Shown: positions 1 through 11,098 of the stretch, in pieces
Layout: every line of letters starts with the position of its first letter
Position numbering within the stretch: the stretch's first letter is position 1
Notes under the pieces: generated by a model
What the model was told of the DNA's origin: nothing
Databases searched by the model: none
Seen by the model: only the letters and a program-made list of their open reading frames with translations
Assembly: GCA_963691655.1 (NCBI GenBank)
Contig: OY829328.1
Coordinates: 11,858,704 to 11,922,703, forward strand
DNA: 64,000 nt
Origin: Toxonevra muliebris
Taxonomy: Eukaryota > Arthropoda > Insecta > Diptera > Pallopteridae
Reading direction: 5' to 3'
Program-made: the position numbers and the translations under genes

Positions 1-194
1 CCGTCCGAACCAGGATCATTGTGATATCTCTCAATGTGTTTTATTTAAATTGAAATAGTTAAAAATATGACAAAAATCAAATACTTATTTTCAAAACTAG
101 ATAGGTAAAAATACAAACTTTTAATGACTTAACTAAAAGAACATAAGTACAATAAAACTATCCCAAAAATTGAATTTTCAATATTTTTGTTTAA

Positions 195-649
195 CCCTCT
201 AGTTCCCAAGCGTGTCTCTAGACAGCCATCATCAAAACGGGTTTAATTACTGCCTTAATAGTTTTTTGTTGCCAATATGGAATTTCCCAAGCTTTTAAAA
301 AAATGCATTAGTTATGTGATATTATGATTTTAGCGAAAATTGGTCAAAAACAAAAATTGAGACAATTTGAGATAAAAATAAAAAATATAAATAAAATACT
401 TCCCGTCATACTAGCCAGATAAAAAACTAGCTGTGAGTAGCTATTAATTTTTCATACAAAATATTTAGTTATTTAAAAAAATTGATAAGAAGTTTATTCA
501 ACAACAAATACTTTTAGGCATTCATTTTTCCGGCTTTATAAAACCACAACCATTCAATTTTTTAAGGTTTTAAAATCAGATTTATGCTTTTTACATTAAA
601 ATTTATCAATCCCAGTTTTTTTTAAATCAAAAATTTTAGAACTAGAGGG
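195..649. mobile_element. piggyBac-like MITE, TTAA-flanked
   Basis: The left end reads TTAA then CCCTCTAGTTC. The right end reads GAACTAGAGGG then TTTA, a one-base variant of TTAA. The 11-bp inverted termini starting CCCT and the TTAA-type target fit piggyBac-like non-autonomous elements. The 455-bp interior is AT-rich and shows no coding potential. The termini are seen directly; the superfamily is inferred from target site and first bases only. Confidence 0.55.
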
Positions 650-1409
650 TTTATTCTGGGTTCCGGCTACAGTTCTATCGATTAATACGCTGATTCAATC
701 TTTGAGTTTAGATAACCAAAATCATATCAACCATCGGCCAACTTTTTTTTTTTGACATAGGTTTCGTTGAACGACAGTCGCTCTACAGATATATAGTCGA
801 TGTAACTGTATATTTTGACGTAAACATATTTTTAAATGATTCTTGAAATAAATAATATTTGTCAGCTCCTTCGACAGTGAACAGTTATTTAGTGTTACTG
901 GTCAGCTTTTTATTTGGAGTATCTCCTATTTATATTTTTCTGTATATGTTTGCAAATGCATAGGTGGAAAAAACTTACTTTCAAATTTTTATTTTTTATA
1001 TTTTAAAAATCCTTCGGTCTTCGGCTTCGGCCGTAGGTTAGATGAATTGCAGAAGTTCGGTTTCGGCTTCGGCTTCGGCTTCGACCAAAAAATCACCTTT
1101 GGTCGGACACTACCAGATATTGGGTTCAAGTATTAAGTAAACGCATCATTTGGTAAAATCTCGGATGTATTAACCGTTTCTCGGCTAAGGCAAGTTGTTT
1201 CGACTGAACTTTAAAAAATTTGAACCTTCACTTTCAAAAGTTTATAATTATAGCAACCGCACATTTTTTAAGTTAGAAAGCATCCCATAAGATAAATATT
1301 CAAATTTGTTTAACTTTCTAGCAAATATCTGCGCGAGTGTATAATTCTTTCTACAACAAAACAAGTTTAATGCTCAATTACCTTTGTGTTTTTGGTTTTC
1401 GTGTCTCAT
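650..1409. other. Non-genic stretch with a hexamer repeat
   Basis: No gene seen. It contains the TTCGGC hexamer repeat listed separately and otherwise AT-rich sequence. Confidence 0.5.
1012..1085. repeat. (TTCGGC)n minisatellite
   Basis: Two clusters of the hexamer TTCGGC and variants TTCGGT/TTCGGCC lie within about 75 bp, separated by a short unique piece. No open frame spans it. A related GGTTTC-type tract lies at 43.2 kb. Confidence 0.7.
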
Positions 1410-1413
1410 TTAA

Positions 1414-1894
1414 GGGGTTACATAAACTTGTGTTGGCAGGAAAAAATTGAAAATTTTTTATTGTATTTTCTCAAAGCACATCCTCTTGAGAAAATATCTT
1501 CCAAATTTCATAGAGATCTGAGCACTAGAGCTAAAGTTACAGCTGCCAACAGCACGCTACCTCCGACTACCTGAGCATGATGCCGAAAGTTTAACTCGTT
1601 CACTAAGAGCGTGACGATGAAAACTAAAACATGGTCTGGTTTTTTTTTCATTTTAAATAAACCGTTCTTTATTTATCGTTCTCACCACGAGAGGTGACAA
1701 CAAAAAAAAGGTGTTTTGATACAACGGCCGTATTGTCCCCAGTTGTCAGCAATTTTTGTTGAAATAATTCATAAAATACCTTGCAACATCAACAAATAGA
1801 TATACGGTGGCTTATACTGATAAAATTGTATCGCCTTGGGAAACAAAAATAATGAAAATACCCTTTTTCCGACAACAAGTGTGTATATAACCCC
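1414..1894. mobile_element. TTAA-flanked MITE with GGGGTTA termini
   Basis: TTAA (1410-1413) is followed by GGGGTTACATA, and TATAACCCC is followed by TTAA (1895-1898). This gives inverted termini of about 11 bp with one mismatch and a perfect TTAA duplication around a 481-bp body. Similar GGGGTTATA ends recur at about 22.77 kb and 48.86 kb, each without an obvious partner. The TTAA target suggests piggyBac-type mobilisation, although the first bases are not the usual CCC. The 62-codon frame inside is judged to be chance. Confidence 0.6.
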
Positions 1895-1898
1895 TTAA

Positions 1899-3330
1899 TT
1901 TAATTACGTTTAAGAACTGTGAACATCAAAGAAAAATGACAACATAAAACCGCGAAATGAATTGTACCTAAATACATACCTATTAAAAAAAAAAACAAAA
2001 ACGACACAAATTTAAGAAGCTACATGTGTACATAAATATTACAAGTTGTGGTGATGTTTTGTTTTATAAATCCATATAAATACACTTGGCAACATTGCGG
2101 CTATTTCAAATAAAAGGCAAACGCAAAGAATAATAAACCATTAAAGAAAATATGAAAGCAATCACACAAATTCAAATAGTAGAAAAGTAAATTGTGTTGA
2201 GTTGAACTAACAATTTTTGATGGGCATAACAAATAAAAATGAGCCAGAGTGTCGTCATGTATGCAGGCTGATGAGACGACATCTCACATTCTGTGTTAAT
2301 GTCCAGCTTTGGCTCTGCAAAGAAGTGGTATTTTTTATTTTTAGCAAACCGTTTCTATCAACGAACGAATTTGAAATATCTTCCATAAAAGATGTTCTAG
2401 CCTTCATTAGGGCAGCAGATCATCTTTTGTCTTAATTTTGAGGCTTTGAAACAAAAGATCTTTCAGGCCGTAGTGCCTGACTTTCGAGTTGCCTCAACCA
2501 CTTTTTAATAATAATAATATAATTCCGAAGATGAATACTGAGAACTGGAAGAGTCTTGATACCCAGCATTACTAAGGCAAACCCCACCAAAATATTTTCT
2601 CTCATATTTATGGGTAATTAAACAAAAACAAAACTGAGAGTATTTTTGATTGTGTCAAAATCATAATGAACATGAAGATCACTCTGGCAAACTCCTGCGC
2701 AGTGATAGAGAAAGAGAGACCCCATGGTTCGAACACATTTGTCAGTTGTTGATATTAGTTCCAATTCCACTCTCTCAAAACTGTCTTCATAGGTGTGATT
2801 TCCCTATCTCCATTTCATACTTGCATTCAATGTGTTGCCAACCGCATCGCCAATAACAAAAACAACTCATTGCACTTTATAAAATCAGCTGATTTATATG
2901 ATAAATTCACGCACACACCTTCAATTACAATTTGTATGTCAATCACGCTTCATTTCATTTCTTAATGAAAATAATTTTTGATTTTTTTGTAAATAAACTT
3001 TTATTCTTTATAATCATTTGCTTGCTAACAAAGTAAGTAGATACACTGAAAAAAATAAAACAATTAATCGTGTGTGAATAAGGTGAAAATTAATCTCAAA
3101 AGCAATATGGACTTTATTGTTGGTGTATGTTGGTATTCAATTAACGTCTTCATGCCAGTCAGAATACATACTTTTGAAAAGAAAAAAGCAAACAAGCGTG
3201 AAAAAAATTTATTTAGAAGTAGAAAAAGAAGAAGAGATAAAAACTAAACGATAAAGATAAATCTTTTTATAAACAAATTATAGCGCAATAATATTATATG
3301 TAAATGTGAACATATATCAACATAGGTGCA
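1899..3330. other. Non-genic AT-rich DNA
   Basis: Two short frames (2217-2435 and 2650-2856) have no recognisable domain. No element boundary was found. Confidence 0.4.
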
Positions 3331-3332
3331 TA

Positions 3333-3582
3333 TCGCTGCTTTAATTTGCTAAAGCCCTAACACGCATTTGTTCAAATTTTACAGAAGAAGCAAAAATAAT
3401 TTTGATATTTGGAGTACTGCTTTAAGAATTTGTAATTTAAACTAAAAGCAACTGTTGTAAGTTTTCGGTGTAAGTCTCTTAAATTTTCGGTACAGATTAA
3501 GGTGGACATGCTTTATCATAATTCATCAAAAACTCGATTTTGAAAAATTTGATGGTAGGACCTTAGCAAATTAAGGCAGCGA
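3333..3582. mobile_element. TA-flanked MITE, copy 1
   Basis: The ends read TA-TCGCTGCTTTAATTTGCT and AGCAAATTAAGGCAGCGA-TA. They form inverted repeats of about 28 bp ending in CCCTAACA-like sequence on the left, with TA on both sides as expected for Tc1/mariner-type insertion. A second copy lies inverted at 36893-37145 and shares interior motifs: TTTTACAGAAG on one side, and ATCGAGTTTTTGATGRATTATAA read from the other strand. The body is about 250 bp and non-coding. Confidence 0.75.
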
Positions 3583-3979
3583 TATATATCTAAAGCACTT
3601 GTGAATAAAAGTCGTCAATAAATTTAAAGATGATGATGAAACAGAAACAACCTTGGCTAGAACGCTGACGATCAGATGACGATGATGATAAAACGAACTA
3701 CACACAAATCTAAACTATAAATAGGTACTCGTGTATACATAAAAACAGCAGAAGAACAAAAACCAAATGAAAACAATAATAATAAAGCGGTTTGTAAAGC
3801 AAACCCCAAGCCCTTTTTTTCATATACGTATATAGATGTCATTTTCAAAATTTTAAACAAACGAAAATCACAAAACCTAAAATAACATGCTAATCGTGAC
3901 TTTAGAATATTCACGGACGTTGTTCGGTGTTATAGACGGAACCCTATCTTTGGTTAGTAAGGAGAGGATTTTAATTAAT

Positions 3980-4169
3980 CCCACGCAGTGACTTTGAGTC
4001 ACTATTGAAAATAAAATAGTTACTTTTACAGATTTCTATTTAATTAAAGTGGAGGGTCTAATGTATTCATTTTCGTCGTTTGCATTTTCCTGTTGTTTTT
4101 CTATCACATTTTCAATAATTACAGCCAAAAAAAAAAATTGTATATAGTGACTTTAAGTCATTACGTGGG
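3980..4169. mobile_element. 190-bp MITE
   Basis: The left end CCCACGCAGTGACTTTGAGT and the right end, read on the other strand as CCCACGTAATGACTTAAAGT, form inverted repeats of about 24 bp with four mismatches. The interior is non-coding. No target duplication could be fixed. Confidence 0.6.
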
Positions 4170-6187
4170 CCTTTACAGCATAAAATAACGTGATTAAAAA
4201 CGATTTTTTATTTTATTCAAAAGTGATTAATATTAAAATTAACTGACTGAAGATTTTTAAGATATCTTCTCAAATTTTCCATACGTAATTTTACGATGGC
4301 ATAATTTTGAACCCAGAAGCTGCTACACTATCAAATAATAAAACCATAATTGAAAATATTTAACTCGGAAATTGAAAGTTCTTATGTATTTTAATTTGTA
4401 TTTATACTAATGTGACCAGATTTTTTGGACTATAATCCGGGACAAAAATATAAAAAAAATAAAAATCAGGTTTAAATTTGAAATTCTTTTCTTCTTGCTA
4501 TATACTTTTAATTCTTACTTTTTAATATTAAATTATTTTGAAATAATGAAATTAACGAAAAATATTAGATAAAAATTGACTAAACCCAAGCACTCAGTGT
4601 TTATCAGGCTTAATGAAACGTCCCTTTTGTCCAAGTGACTAAGTCGTAATAGTGTATAAAGAGCAGGCAAATCATACGGCCGTTTCGGAACCCGCCACGA
4701 TTCTTCATCAGTGATCTGCATGATCGTTCTTACTAGCATTTCAGCATTCTATATAAGTGTCTAATATTTGAAAACCTTACCAAGAATTACAAAGTTTTTT
4801 TGTTATTCATGTATTTTCACATGATGAATGAAACTAACGCAACTGTTCTTTGTACTCATTTTGTTGCAATTTTCATTACAACACTTTAACTGTTGAGTTA
4901 GCAATGAAATAAAAGTCAAACTATGAAATATGAAAAATTAGATTTCAGTTTTATAGTCTCTAATAATAGTACTTGTAAAAAAATATATAAAATGTTATAC
5001 AATAAAAGAAAATAATATAATTAAAATCGAGTCTACTACTGGCTCGAGGTATTTAGTAGTGGTTTTGTAGCCTGAGCTTCTATTAGTTCATTAAAATTTA
5101 TATATTTTGGTTATGATTTGATTTTTTTTAGTAAAACTTGTTTCGTGTTAATAAAGTTGTAAAAATCAGGACATGAACATGAATATTCTAAATTATGTTT
5201 CAAATACAAAATTGGTTTCAGTGTGGACGAATTTTTTATCGACAGTCCAATATTTCTTTGTTCCAGGAATACGAAGCACATATTGAATAATTGGATTGTC
5301 CTGCTTTCCCATATTTCTTTTAATTTTAGCTCAAAATCGGGGACAAATTACTAAAAATTGGGGACGGGCATTAGAGTAAATTTCACACATAGTCATCAAT
5401 ATTAAACCTCCACCCCGCAAAACAAAATAAAAAAAAAAAACAAAAAAAAAACGCACGAGCAAGTAAACGCGAACGCGTTTCAATGATTTCATCATTGTCA
5501 TTTCATTTTTTTTTTCTTATTTATTTTATTAGAAGTTTTTATTTGTGGTTGATGATTTTGTTGATATGTGCGGTGGTTTCGGTCGCTGCGAACTTTGGTT
5601 GTTGTAAACAGATGTTCTAAAAATGGCAATACTTGTGGTGTTATTGATGTTATTGTTGTATATTTCATTGTTGTAATTATTTATTAGTTTATTTAACCTA
5701 TTAATTAACAATAATATAAATTTGCTTTGTGTGTATATACAGCTACTTGTATGCATTCTCAGAGGAGTGCTTTGTTTTTATTACTTAATTTTAATATTTA
5801 TTTTAATTATCGTCTGAATGTATGCACATACATAAGCACATAAAAGTATATACAAACAATAAATATATATGTAAATACTTACATACCTATATACATACTT
5901 ATCTAATTACTTATGCTCATACAATAGATACATTTACTTTTTTGTATCTTTTATTAAATATTAATATTTTTATTTTGGTTTTGGTTTATTTTATTTGTTT
6001 ATATTACTAAAAGATTAAGAGATTAAGTATTGAATACTTTTGTCATTGTTTATTTTTCTCATTTCATACTTAAGTTTAATGCTAAAATGTCAGCGTAAGA
6101 TCAAGGAAAAAATAATTACTTATATAGATTAATATTCTTCCAAAAAATAATGACAGCAATATGTTGTTATATAAATACGTATGTTAG
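4170..6187. other. Non-genic AT-rich DNA with simple repeats
   Basis: Contains poly-A tracts (about 5430), AAC/ATT-rich low complexity (5640-5760) and TACATA-type tracts (5820-5920). The short frames here are low complexity. Phrases such as CCGGGACAAA (about 4437) and CGGGGACAAA (about 5338) hint at an old diverged element, but no clean ends were found. Confidence 0.4.
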
Positions 6188-6356
6188 CACTAACGGATCT
6201 AAAGATTAGCGTTTGGGGGGGGGGGGCAGTTAAATTTTTTAAATTTAAAGTTTAAAGTTTATTTTGAATCCTGAGTAAATTTAAAAATATATATGAAATT
6301 TTCATCGGTAAGAGAGGAGCGTTAGCCCAAAATTCCCCTCTTTGGATCCGCTAGTG
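6188..6356. mobile_element. Short MITE with GGATC-containing ends, copy 1
   Basis: The left end CACTAACGGATCTAAAGA and right end TCTTTGGATCCGCTAGTG are inverted with two or three mismatches. A run of about 14 G lies just inside the left end. A second member with a C-run and the phrase GTGGATCCGCTAAT lies at 32746-32934. Confidence 0.6.
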
Positions 6357-8199
6357 TAGGTATGTATGTATTTTGTAAACGAGCCAATCTAATATAAAAA
6401 AAAAACAAAACAACAAAATAGCACATTTATTCAATATGTTGAGCATATGATTAAAATTCTTAAATAATTTTGACGTACACATGTTTTTTTTTTTTTTTTG
6501 ACACTTAATTAAGTAACATTATTCTAAAGTTTGATAATATTTTATTCTTCCGAAAAAAACAAACAAATTAACATATTTGTGACAAAATAATGTTTGTTTG
6601 ATTTTAATCAAGTTTAATTTTCTCTATAAAAGAATTAATTCGGGACTATTTGTGTTATTTTATGAAAATTAATCACAATTCCACCGCTAATTACAGCTAA
6701 GTTTAGCATATTCAAATGCTAGAGGATCCACAGACTGCGGAAGAGGGTTTTAAATTTGTTAAATTTGTCCATCAGAAAGTGTTTTAATTCAGAAGTAATA
6801 ATCATAATGTAAACGGAAGAAAGGAGACGCTTATCCCCAGCTATGACAACCAAAAAACCTAGAAGCACACCCAACCTCGTGTCAAAAGTATTCTAATCAA
6901 GCTAACCATTTTCGCTGGAACGCACAGTGGTTGCATATGTATGGGAGAGAGCGACAAAGATAGTTAGAATAGACATATCGATCTGAAATTTTGAGAAAAA
7001 GTTTTTGGTTTTGTGTAAAAATGAGCGTGGCCACAACCCTCTAAGGTCCACTTTTGTTAGAAAAAAATTCGAAATTAGCGAAAATTGCTATATAAATGTT
7101 GTGATTTTTTTTTTTCAAACTTTAAAAATTTGATTTTCTTTAATAATAGGAGTGGTCTCATCTCACTTGCTAAATCACCTTTTTCAAATTTTACAGAAAA
7201 CACAAAAAATTTTCCAGCATTTTTTAATGCAATGCGTAAAATATGATTCATTTTTTGAGCACCAGATTTCAACAATGTAAAAACTAAAAAAAAAAATATT
7301 GTATATTCTTGTTCATTTTGAAAATTGTAATAAAAACAACGAGTAAGTGTAAGTCTATAGCAGATTACACAAACCCTGGCAAACCTTAGCAGCTACCGTG
7401 ATCATTTGTTTAAACCTAGAATATAGACTATTGTTTAGAAAAAAATGACAGAAGGATTCGGGGGGGAAAGTTACTAAAAATCCAAGTGAAATTAAAATTA
7501 AACTACTTAAAATACAAAAAAAAAGTACTACGTAAAAACTACTATTTTATAAAAACCACACCCCTATTTATAAAAATTTTACCACTAGAAAATAAAGTTA
7601 ATATCTATTTTTTCAACTTCCATTTTGTTTAATGGAATTTGAAGCATTTTCCATTTAGATTTTTATTGCCAAAAATTCAGTACACTTTTACACTTTTTAC
7701 AATACAAAAATAACTTCAATCGATATTTGTACTTCTGATGCTTATATTTAAGAAGTACCGTTAGACTCTAAAAAAATATCATTGAGAGGTTTGGTAATAG
7801 TAGAGTAGTTGTGCAGTTGCTCATAATTCCCAAATTTGACGTTTGAATTTTTTTCTTTTTGTCGTATGAGAGCTAGCTGTATTTATATTTTACTAATACT
7901 TTTTTTTGTTACTCATCTACTAATTGTTATAATATGTATTAGAATTGAATTTAAATACATATAAAAAATCTTTATCAACTTTTTGAATACTTTCTTCAGA
8001 AGATCGCACTTAAAAAAAAAATATGTATATATAAAGAATTTTGAAAAATCACATAAGTAAGCATGGTATTAACAGCCCGATCACTAACTCCAATGGAGCT
8101 CCCGTCGGGAAATGAGTTGACGTCACGAATGCGAAAGAGTATATCTGATTCCGACGAATGCAAAGATAACGTTGCCAGCTATGAATGTTGTAGAGGATA
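6357..8199. other. Non-genic AT-rich DNA
   Basis: No gene seen. A GAGGATCCACAGACTGCGG phrase at about 6721 resembles the preceding MITE end and may be a solo end. Remaining frames are short and AT-driven. Confidence 0.4.
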
Positions 8200-8480
8200 A
8201 ACTTGGGGCAAGTCGAAAGCAGGAATTTACAGGTTTGTCTGCGCTTTTTGTCTGATGGTGGATATCAGCATGGTGTTGAAAAAGATCAGAAAGTTGGAAT
8301 GGCACAATCAATGATGTCGAAAGCAATTAAACGGAGCTTGAATATTTTGGAAGCAAAAGCTTTATGCAAAGTGAATCGTGAATCAAGGTGGATATGACTG
8401 ATAAAGAAAACAGGGATGCTAACATCGATTTCTATGGAAGAACGCAATTTTCTGGCGTCATAACGTCCCCAAGTCTGTTT
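8200..8480 (+). pseudogene. PIF/Harbinger transposase fragment
   Basis: The plus-strand frame from 8203 contains LRFLSDGGYQ, then a V..DQKVGMAQS segment, MSKAI and LNILEAK. This order matches the region before the catalytic core in Harbinger (HARBI1-like) transposases, which read roughly L.F...G.YQ..VG.....SQS.VSR. The match continues in another frame from 8396 as MTDKENRDANIDFYGRTQF then SGVI, the stretch that in the family precedes the first catalytic Asp. The frame change near 8395 and loss of the GC.DGTH-type motif mean it is dead. Only about 90 of the usual 350-400 residues are visible. No terminal repeats were found. The family call rests on motif order remembered from Harbinger proteins, not on a search. 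Confidence 0.65.
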
Positions 8481-11080
8481 AGCTATTCCGAAAAGTTGTG
8501 AATATTTTCTTTTGTTGTTTTTGGTAATATTTAACATCTTCTCATATTGTCTGCGGTTTGTGGATGGCCGAGACCTGTTGGAACATTTACTTCTGAATTA
8601 TGCACAAATAATTAATAACTGGTCTTCCTTACATTGTGATCTGCTTCAAAAAATAACACAATATATGTATATTTTTAAAACCTGTTTTCCTGTTTATCTT
8701 TATTTTTTTCAGCTGCCGACACACTTCAGCATTCGTACAAAATTATCATAAAAAACAGTCAATTTCAAAGGAATTTCAAAATTTCGGGTGAGTTTCGTGG
8801 CCACGACGCAATTTTAATCGTTCTAGATAAATTTTAGTCATTCAAAATCCAAACAAAAATCAGTACTTCAAAAGCATATATTATGCTAGACGTGCACCAA
8901 ATCGAGAATAGGCGTACTTTTTTTTAAGCGAAAGTCATTAGATGACGAATATTCACATAGTTTCCATAATGATTCCACTTTGACGCCAGATTGAATTGAT
9001 GAATGAATATGCGTATCGTATTAATATTGTCTATGCTTGTTCTAGACCACAGAAATCCCGAATAGTTAGGCCTTAACGGTTTGTCAAGATATTCTGATAT
9101 CCTGTATTACAGACACTTTGAAAACTTTCTGGGCTATTGTATAAAGTCATTTCACCCTCCGTTTCTCTCAGCGGGAGTAAGTGACTTAGTTTGCTATTTA
9201 TTGTTTCGGAACTTAGCTTAAAGCTTTGCGGAGGTACCCCATCCAATCTTACTTCTCATAGCCAGGTTAAAAGAGTGTTGGCGACTTAGCGAATATTCAT
9301 TTTCTGAGATTTCCAAATCTCGTGAACGCTTATAGGAGTATATGGTATATCTTGTGCTATAACCTGGGAATCTAATGTAGATATATACATTATTTCAAAC
9401 CAATTCATTTTGGAAAATGGATGTGGTAAAATAGCAGTTTTTGCCATTTAGTTAGAAAAAAACTATATTCTTTAAAACAAATCACAAAAAATTATCATAT
9501 TTTTAACAACTTCTGCGACATTAAGTGTAAGTGAGTTACATCTTAATTTATCTAGTAGGAATTTCGAAAATCAAATAGAAATCTTGAATTGTAATGAGAC
9601 ACACGCAAAATGTGTTTGAAACAATTTAGTTTTCCAATATTATCTGAAATTCTTGGCTACTTTTTCGAAAAATCTTTTACATTTTTCGAAAACTAGAAAC
9701 AGTTAGGTAATTTTTGTCTGATTATAACATAAAATAGCGGACAACAGTTCAAACGAATTGAACTTTTATATTTTTATTTTATAGTAAAAACAGCTTCAAA
9801 CAAATTTGCTATCAAAGTAAAGACCAATAAATATTTATGTTAAAAAACAGAAATATATATACATATATATAAACAAGTTTTATAATCGCAACTAATAAAG
9901 TTGCTAAACACGATTTCCTGATTGAAGTCACGTATTTTATAAGTAAATAAAACACATAAAGTAAAATTGTATATTCCCACGCCTTAATTAAATTCTTTAC
10001 AAATACATAATTTTAAATTCAACATTAAATACTTACAATTAAAAATACAAAAATTAAATAAAACAAACAAAACAAAAACAAGCAGCCACTTCCGATTCCG
10101 ATTATTAAAATTAAATTAGAAATTAAAAAAAAAAAACGATTACTAATTTATTTAATTTAATTCAGTTTTTAAAAACACACATGTATGTATACTTCAGAAG
10201 AACTGCATTTAAAAGAAAAAAAATTGCTGCAGTTTATTAAACACGCGCACTGCGAATTAATCATTAATGCTTACACCGATACTGCCACTTAATGAAAATC
10301 ACGTATCGATTCACCGCACAGCAAAAACCAAACTGAACAAAACTAATCCGATTCCGCATGTGGATGTGATCAAGATGTGAATGATGAAGAACAGTTTCCC
10401 ACACTGATTAAAAATGCACAGAGCTAAAAATGCTAATTGATTTTTTATTTTATACTACAAAAACTTTGAATTTTTTCACCATCAGCATCTTTTTGTTTTT
10501 GTGATTCTTCTGCTTCTCGACTTATTGTTGTTGCTAGTATTGTCATTTAATAAAACTTTACAAAAATGTTCGCGAGAATTAAGGAATAAACACAACAACA
10601 GATTTTAACACTTGGTGTCGATATTGTTGAATAAAAACAACAAGAGTAACAGCGTAGAAGGCCCAACAACAGCAAACAGAAGCTGAAGCAATAACAACGA
10701 CCAACAACCAGCAACAACAACAACTAAAGTAGGTATTGAGGAATAGCCCCAGCATTTCGTTTTCTTTTTGTTCTCAAAACTGATGCAATTTTAGCATTCA
10801 ATTGCGATGATATTTAAATTAAAAATGGGGGGAAAAAAACTATTGTAAAAATATCACAAACAAATGAGAAAATGAAATGTTATCATAAATGAATTTAAAG
10901 TACCCTACGCATGCAAATGAATATCGAAAGAAATCTTAGTTAAAAGAGCAGAGAAAGATATTTTCTCACAATACTCTTTAAATTATTAATGACAGTAAAG
11001 CCCACTCGATAAAAGAGGAACTATATTTCAGCTTGGATTAAGCAGGGAGAAAATATTCTATGCTGGAGGTAAAACTTGCA
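8481..11080. other. Non-genic DNA
   Basis: No gene is supported. A segment at 8711-8785 (plus) is flanked by TTTTTTTCAG and GTGAGTTTCG and could be a cryptic exon. The stretch 9050-9300 is less AT-rich but unassigned. 10660-10730 has CAA/CAG-rich sequence. Confidence 0.4.
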
Positions 11081-11098
11081 TGTCGCCCAACGTGGGAA
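11081..11098 (+). other. Possible fossil retrotransposon primer-binding site
   Basis: TGTCGCCCAACGTGGGAA follows CTTGCA. It resembles the tRNA-Lys primer-binding site used by gypsy-type LTR retrotransposons (TGGCGCCCAACGTGGGGC) with about 15 or 16 of 18 positions equal, and the preceding CA could be the end of an LTR. No LTR pair, polypurine tract or gag/pol relic was recognised nearby, so this may be chance. Confidence 0.2.

Noticed and set aside
4404..5376. Possible element between CCGGGACAAA and CGGGGACAAA words
   Set aside because: Ends do not pair convincingly as inverted or direct repeats by eye.
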